From Papaver somniferum (lineage: Eukaryota; Streptophyta; Magnoliopsida; Ranunculales; Papaveraceae), in NCBI RefSeq assembly GCF_003573695.1, contig NC_039360.1:123094336-123158335 (forward strand): a DNA stretch of 64,000 bases, written 5' to 3'. Shown here in pieces: positions 57,883 to 64,000 of this stretch (its first letter is position 1; each line of letters starts with the position of its first letter). The position numbers and the translations under genes were made by a program. The notes below the pieces were generated by a model. That model did not search any database. It saw nothing but the letters and a program-made list of their open reading frames with translations, and was not told where the DNA came from.

Positions 57883-58998
57883 TGTTTGAGGGTGAAAACA
57901 GTTTCCGCTGGTTTCGGTAATTTCATATGTTGTGGGTGAGAAACGATCTTAAACCCTAAACAATGTACTGCAAGGGAGTACTTTAGATTCGAGAGATCAA
58001 TCTGTACAAGTCTGGCTGTTTGAGGGTGAAAACGATTTCTGCTGATTTTGGTAATTTCGGGTGTGCAGGTGAGAAACGAGTTTAAACCCTAAACAATGTA
58101 CTGCAAGGGAGTACTTTAGATTCGAGAGATCAATCTGTACAAATCCGGCCTAAACCAAGAAATGGTCGTTCCAGACTTGCTTCGGTCACAAAGTGAAGGA
58201 GAAGGGTTGGTTTTGGGGAGGGAAGCGAAGAGAGTGTTGAGACCAGAATAGTTGATTCTGGAAGAGTAGTTTTTCACGACTTGTATCAGAAAATGGGAAG
58301 CTAACAGATGGAAAGCTAGCAAATATTTTCTGAGTATTGTATGCTCCTGACCTGAACTTGTTGTTCGGTGGAAATAGGTAAGACCTATTTATACAAGTCG
58401 AAGTGAAACGTACTCTGGTCTCGTAAGAAATAGAAACGGATGAGTAAATGGGAGGAGGTGGTAACCGGTAACGCCTGGAATTGATGTTCCATAATGAAGG
58501 AAAGCGTTTCACCATTACTCCCTGTATTTACTAACCGCCTCATTCTAATGACACTGTCTTGTAACGGGTGTAGTGTACGCCGCACGTTGTAAACCGCCAA
58601 ACCAATACCCTAATGAGCATCCCCCAGTTTGTGACATGTGTTGATGTCTCGAGTGTTTTCGTGGAAAACATGTAGCATGTTGCTGCTGTTTGGCAAGTTG
58701 AGCTTGGGAGACTTGCCGGCTCGGTGGTGACCCTCGACGGTCGAGATTTTGCATCTTGAGAGGAAGGGTAGTCGTTGATTATTGCAACCCTTCGTTTGGT
58801 AGCCAGCGGCATGAAAGCATGTCCGGCATGGCTTTGACATGGTTAGGCGTGGCCAAGCTAGGATTTTGGAATAAATTAGGTGCGGCAAAGAACTAGGGTT
58901 TTGACATAGTTTGGGCGCGGCCAAAATTAGGGCTTGGCGTTGGGCCAAAGGTTTCCACGCGTTAGCTGGTGACCTTGGACGGCTAAGATCTGCATCTT
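57883..58998 (-). mobile_element. Right (5') LTR of element D, cut by element E
   Basis: It begins TGTTTGAGGGTGAAAACAG, matches 39567-40673, and has the same doubling of its first 134 bp (second start at 58017). Element E is inserted after ATCTT at 58998; the corresponding uninterrupted sequence is at 40673 in the left LTR. The remainder lies outside the window. TATA box at 58384-58393 (minus). Confidence 0.8.
58384..58393 (-). promoter_or_regulatory. TATA box of the right LTR of element D
   Basis: TATAAATAGG on the minus strand, the same as at 40067-40076. Confidence 0.55.
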
Positions 58999-61900
58999 TG
59001 TAGATGGTGGATTTTCAACAATGGCTAAATTCGTAAACTCATAATTATGCGAAGCTCTGATTCTGCAATCAGACGTGAGTATCGAGACACGGATCTCTCA
59101 TCGAATTCTCAACGGAGAGTACTTTCTCTCAAAGTACATGTATATATGTAGTCTCACGACTGGACAACGACATATCTCATGAATACTGAATACTTTCAGT
59201 GATTATTTCTATATAGCATCACGAGATGGACGGCTCCTACACAGCTTGCTCTGCTAGTATAGAGCGATGACGTCTTCAGGAACAAATAACAAGTTTACCC
59301 TGACTATATAAAGGATATGACTTGCCGACAAGCTCGTATCAGGATAATTAATGCTCCTAGACAGCTTTGCTCTGCTAGTATAGAGCCACAAAGTTAATTA
59401 TTCCTAATTACAATCGCTCCTATTTCATGGTCGAATCCACGACTGGTCCCATGGAATGACAATAACAATTGTTCTGATTTTATGATCGAATCCACGACTT
59501 GATATCATAGAATAGCAATAACTATATTATCTCATTACTCCGATTTCATGATCGAATCCACAACTAGTCTCATAAATGGTAACAGATAAATCTTAATTGC
59601 TTCGATTCTATGGTCGAATCTACGATCCCATGGAATGGTAATGCTCACTTTATTATTCTGAATTCGTAGTCGAATCCTCAGCTGATCCTATGAATTAATA
59701 ATAAAAATTTTATTACTCAGTTTTGTGAATAGTTCTCCACTGAATTCCACAATTAGTAATAAATAATCAACAACCGGGCGTCTGAGCTACCTTTAAGTAA
59801 GCCCGATTCAAATGGTGAAGGTGTATTCAACGATGATACACTAACAGTCACCGCACGAACAAGTATTTCAAAAATACAACGAAACGATGAACCTATGCAA
59901 AATAGAGAAGAAAATAATAAATAATTAAAAATATTGACCAGGGTGCTGGGAGCACGGACACACGACCGACCGAACGTGTCGTGGTCAATCCCATGCCAGT
60001 TTTATATTTTTAATGCATTTTTATTATTTTCCATGATTTGATGAAAATTCTCTCATTTTATCAAATCTCCTTCGTCTTGAGGAAACTCCTCGGTTTCATG
60101 GTACTTCCATAAATCCATAAAAAATAATATAAAATTAAGGAGAGGAGTGTGGGACGTGACCATTGGCCAACCGGCCATGCCTTGGTCCCAACCGGCCCCA
60201 CACCCACGGTTCCTTATTATTTTATTATTATTATTATTATTTCTCTAATTTCATGAAAAACTCCTTGATTTCATGGTATTTTTGCACCATCATCAAATAA
60301 TAATAAAATAAAATAAATAATGAAAACTTGTGGGACCGGGCACGGTCCCACACGCCCCTTTGTTTCATTATTTTATTATTAGTTTTCCTTGAATTTATCA
60401 AATTCCTTGATTTCATGGTATTTCTCTCAAATTAGGAAAAATTCCCTCAAATCATCAAAAATACCTAAAAAATATTAAAAAAATTATGAAAATCACGGTC
60501 CCACACACCCTTGTTTTATTATTTTAATATTTTTTGCTTCGCTGAACTCATGAAAACTCCTTCAGTTCATGGAAACTCCCAAAATTTATCAAATTTCTCA
60601 AAATTCACGAATTTTTCATAAAATCATCAAAATATTATAAAATTAAGTAAAAGGCACCACGGGACCGTGGTCACGACCGGCCGACCATGCCTTGACCACG
60701 GCGATCCCATGCCTCCTCATTCTTTATTTTATAATTATTTTTCATCATCTCATGGTGTTTCCTCAGTTTCTTCGAAACCCTAATTTTGGCATATTTTCTT
60801 GAATGGTTGCTCAATTGCATGCCAGAAAATATCAAAATTCTCAGGACTGAGACGCGGATGCCTTGGGGACACGAGCACGCTATCTTGACCGACCAAGATT
60901 GGCTCTTTGGCTCACGGAAGCCGGTCCCATCAATTTTCACAGTTTTGACCTAATTTGCACAATTGCTCGTATTAGGTCCAAAACTCTCCCAAACACTTTG
61001 GATTTTCATGAAGTGATCGGCAGGCGGTCATGGGACAACCCAAGGCTGGTTTCATGACTCCATGATCGGTCCCTCGCCTCGTCATAATTAATTAGGTTTT
61101 CTCACCTAAGGCTCAGACGAGCATTTTTGAATAAATGATTAAGCCAGCATTTAATCATTCTTCCACCAAAAAATCGTCAACTCTTCAGGAGTTCTTCGTA
61201 TTTGCTCACGTGAGCATATGGACACTACATGGTTGATCCACGGTCCCATGTAGTCGCTCCCTCCTTCGTCCCATGGTTGAAATTCTGACGAACCATGAAT
61301 TGATCATCAATTGATCAAATTAGGGTTTCTGAATCCAAGGATCATCATTCTAGATTCTAACCTTAATAATTTTATGACGACTTCATGGTCATTAATTTTA
61401 TTAATTATGCTCGGTTCAACGACCAGTATTCTAATTAATATTTTTGGTACGCTGCCAATAATCCATTAGACGAGCAACACATGCTCAGACGATCAAATAT
61501 TCAACAATTCATCACATGAGCAACACTTTCTCAGATGATAAATATTTGTTCAAACCAAGGAATATTGGTTCAACAATCAATATTCAACGATCCACCGAAT
61601 GAGTAATACTTCCTCATCGTAAGAACTATACCTCTGTCTCATGACATGTTCAATTCACGAGTTTTAGAACATCATGTTCAACTCAACGACTACATGGACT
61701 CATCGTCCCATCAAACCACGAAGTCATCAATTGACTAACAAACCACGAGACGTCAATCGTGTCACTTGGGGGGATATCACTTAGGGTTTTGGTCTGGCGG
61801 TCTACGGCACGTGTGTTCAAACACACGATGGAATGTGAGAAAGTCGTGCAATCAGTTGAAGGAATTCACGAGTTAGTGGGTGGAAATTCGACCAAGTCTC

Positions 61901-62429
61901 CACACGTTGAGAAACTGGTTTCAAACACGATCTCCATTTCCCCACTCCTTGATTCCATCAACTGTCACACTTCATGGAATCATGGTGTATACAATTCTAG
62001 CAATATAAATAAGTCTTTGAATCATGATTGAAGCATCATCAGTATCATCAATCTCACGTCTCATCGACAACACGAGATCATCAACTCATCAATTGAGCAA
62101 CTATTCTCAATTGAGCAATTTCAATCATTCAGAGCTTATCATATTTAGAATTCACACACCCACAATCTTTGATTACCATTGATTCCACAAATTTCCCAGC
62201 TTCCCTCCTACAGATCAACCCATCCTCTCTTGCGACCGAATTTACTCTGGAACAGTTATTGTCTTGATTTAGGCCGGAGTACTACAGATTGATCTCTAGA
62301 ATCTAAAGCACCCCCTTTGCAGCGGTGCATCTGTGTGAGGTTTAACATTCGCTCAGTTCGAGGAGTCTCCTTCGTACGGTCGTCTCCTCAATTCCTTAAA
62401 AACCAGCAAATCGTTTTTCCCCATCTACA
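58999..62429 (+). mobile_element. 5' LTR of element E
   Basis: The 3431-bp LTR runs from TGTAGATGGTGG to CCCCATCTACA. It is the same LTR as in element A, in opposite orientation, with similar GC-rich islands (two of them shortened, near 60330-60355 and 60497-60510), the hairpin array (59405-59765) and the 32-bp repeats. A TATA box lies at 62004-62011. The 5 bp before it are ATCTT; the partner lies outside the window. Confidence 0.9.
62004..62011 (+). promoter_or_regulatory. LTR TATA box, element E
   Basis: TATAAATA about 420 bp before the LTR end, giving a short R-U5. Confidence 0.55.
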
Positions 62430-62430
62430 G

Positions 62431-62450
62431 ATTGGTGACCACAGTGGGAG
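62431..62450 (+). other. Primer-binding site, element E
   Basis: ATTGGTGACCACAGTGGGAG directly after the LTR, nearly the same as in element A. Confidence 0.65.
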
Positions 62451-62486
62451 ATCATTCTCTCGGTTGCAATCTAACAATCTCACAAG

Positions 62487-64000
62487 ATGGTTGGTCTTAG
62501 GACTAATTCAACTAATTCAGATCAGAATATTTCAAACGGCAACATTCCTCATGTTACACCTGGCGGCATGGAGGGCAGAGGGATCCCGACTTTGGCAGAG
62601 TTGGATCAAATCTTAGAGGTCCATACCAGGAACATGGACCTGATGAAGGAGACGATAAACCACATCCTCGACTTTCTCATCAGATTGACATCCGAGTTAG
62701 GCAGTATCTCCACTCCAGAAGCCTCAACACCAGGGACTGAGACGTCATCTGACCCTCAAATTAACAGCTTCACCACATACGAGATGCCGGTGGAACAAGA
62801 GGTCACACATTTGATTGAAAATCTATGCGAACTCCTTCACTTCTCCAGGGATCAGCGCACAGACACATTTTCAGCACTTAACCAGATATCATCCAGCGTA
62901 CAGATAACGCCACCAACACCATCAGTTGAAGAAGTCTCCCTAGTGCCTGGACATTCGATCGACAACATCTCTTTTGGAGAAGAATATCACATGACGGATG
63001 AAGGACACAATCGAGCATTGTACGTCACTGGTTTCATCAAAGGCACCGAATTTTGAAGAGCTCTTGTTAACACCGGTGCTTCCACCAACATTGTCACTAT
63101 GAAGACTCTCAGGATGGCCAGATTCCCACAAGGTAAAATCGTTCGCTATCCCATCCTAATGACAGGATTTGAAGGAAGTCAAATCCATACATATGGATAT
63201 GCATACATAGATTTGAGGGTGGGGCCGATTCGATCGAAAGCAAAGTTCCATGTGATCGAGCAAGAACCTGACTACCACATAATACTGGGACGCCCATGGC
63301 TCCATGATAACAAGGTGGTTCCTTCAACATAACATCAATGCATGAAGGCCTTTCTCGACAACATACCTCCCGTCTATGATACTGAGTTCCTTGAATCTCA
63401 AAAAGGCGTCCCGGAACCTCCAAGCAGGATTCGCAGTACTCCAATTCCAAGATGGAAGACTATCGAGGAGGCTGATAACGATACGTCATCCTAAGCTACT
63501 AAAATGATCAAGTCACCTACTACACCGACTAAACGCCATAATGATCAAGTCTCAACTCCAGGGACAAAATTCATGACCGATCGAGATGTAGAAGGGAGAG
63601 TCATTTATCGCCGGCGGAAAGATTAGCAATTAATTGGGGAGAACGATGAAAAGTCTCCCCACCATGAAGAATCATGTCAGAGTGAGAAATCACTTGAAGA
63701 AGTCCAAGATGCCCCACGACAACTGCAGGATGGCACTGACTCTACCACTGACGATCTTGAAACAATCTACATTGGGACTGAAGACGATCCAAGGCCAATC
63801 CTGATCAGTTCAGCACTATCACCAGAGGAGCGGACCGAGCTGGTAAAATTATTGAAAGAATATCAAGATGTCTTCGCCTGGACGTACGAAGAAATGTCGG
63901 GTCTGGATGACAAACTCGTCACCCATCACCTGCACATCGCCCCTGGTTCCAAAGCTGTCAAACAACCGCCCAGACAATTTAGACACGAAGTCAAGGAGCA
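62487..64000 (+). pseudogene. Leader-protease-RT polyprotein of element E (cut by window end)
   Basis: One frame runs from ATG 62487 to the window end. A leader (MVGLRTNSTNSDQN, then a helical EVHTRNMDLMKETINHIL) is followed without any gag core or zinc knuckle by the protease: EGHNRALYVTG, active site RALVNTGASTNIV (Asp of DTG is Asn), HPILM-like YPILMTGFEGSQ, EPDYHIILGRPWLHD. Then comes a linker with DAPRQLQDGTDSTTDD and the RT start FAWTYEEMSGLDDKLVTHHL. Stops: TGA 63054 and TAA 63330 and 63492 are absent in element C and look like decay; TAG 63624 is shared with C. The gene would belong to a Tat-lineage element relying on Gag from elsewhere. Confidence 0.85.
63624..63632 (+). promoter_or_regulatory. 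Candidate leaky stop codon between protease and RT, element E
   Basis: AAA GAT TAG CAA TTA in frame with the protease before and RT after. It matches the tobamovirus-type readthrough context and is at the same codon as in element C (37727-37735). Confidence 0.6.

Noticed and set aside
1..64000. Host single-copy genes, tRNA or rRNA genes
   Set aside because: Every recognisable coding stretch belongs to a transposable element or its cargo; no tRNA or rRNA-like sequence was noticed apart from primer-binding sites.

Overview
The window is nuclear DNA of a seed plant, probably a eudicot, and consists almost entirely of nested transposable elements. I found no RNA gene, no CRISPR array and no ordinary host gene. 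The plant assignment rests on Ty3/gypsy Tat-type polyproteins with two RNase H domains, a Sirevirus-like element with several polypurine tracts, an Athila-type LTR with its typical primer-binding site, a plant hAT transposase, and a plant mobile domain (PMD) gene with small phase-0 introns.

Layout. (1) Element A, minus strand, 1-13078: the 3' LTR (cut by the window edge) ends at 2550, the internal region is 2551-9605, and the 5' LTR is 9606-13078. It keeps a gag remnant, a scrap of protease and the integrase C-terminus, but no reverse transcriptase. On the opposite strand it carries a decayed PMD gene with its own TATA box and introns. (2) Element C, minus strand, 13079-39566, is the oldest host layer: PMD C-terminus (antisense), integrase, second RNase H, first RNase H/RT, protease, a leader without a gag core, primer site, and part of its 5' LTR. 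A is inserted in its PMD gene. (3) A 20-kb Sirevirus-like array, 16690-36698, sits inside the RT gene of C as LTR-int-LTR-int-LTR-int-LTR, flanked by one 5-bp target duplication (TTTCC). (4) Element D, minus strand, starts at 39567 inside the LTR of C. Its left LTR is swollen by 60-61-bp minisatellites and interrupted by an Athila-type LTR, a hAT transposon and a 3.5-kb duplicated segment. Its non-coding, minisatellite-rich internal region is 53177-57882 and its right LTR starts at 57883. (5) Element E, plus strand, is inserted in the right LTR of D at 58999: LTR 58999-62429, then a gag-core-less leader, protease and the start of RT, cut by the window end.

How the parts relate. A, C, D and E are one extended family (shared LTR ends, primer site and leader). 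A and E share nearly the same LTR but have kept different genes: A the gag core, E (like C) the pol genes. In both C and E protease and RT are in one frame separated by TAG-CAA-TTA, which is the tobamovirus-type leaky-stop context. The other stops in these genes look like ordinary decay. The most interesting points are this possible programmed readthrough, the intron-bearing antisense PMD gene, a long hairpin across the 3' LTR junction with different stem sequences in A and D, and the recombinant Sirevirus array.
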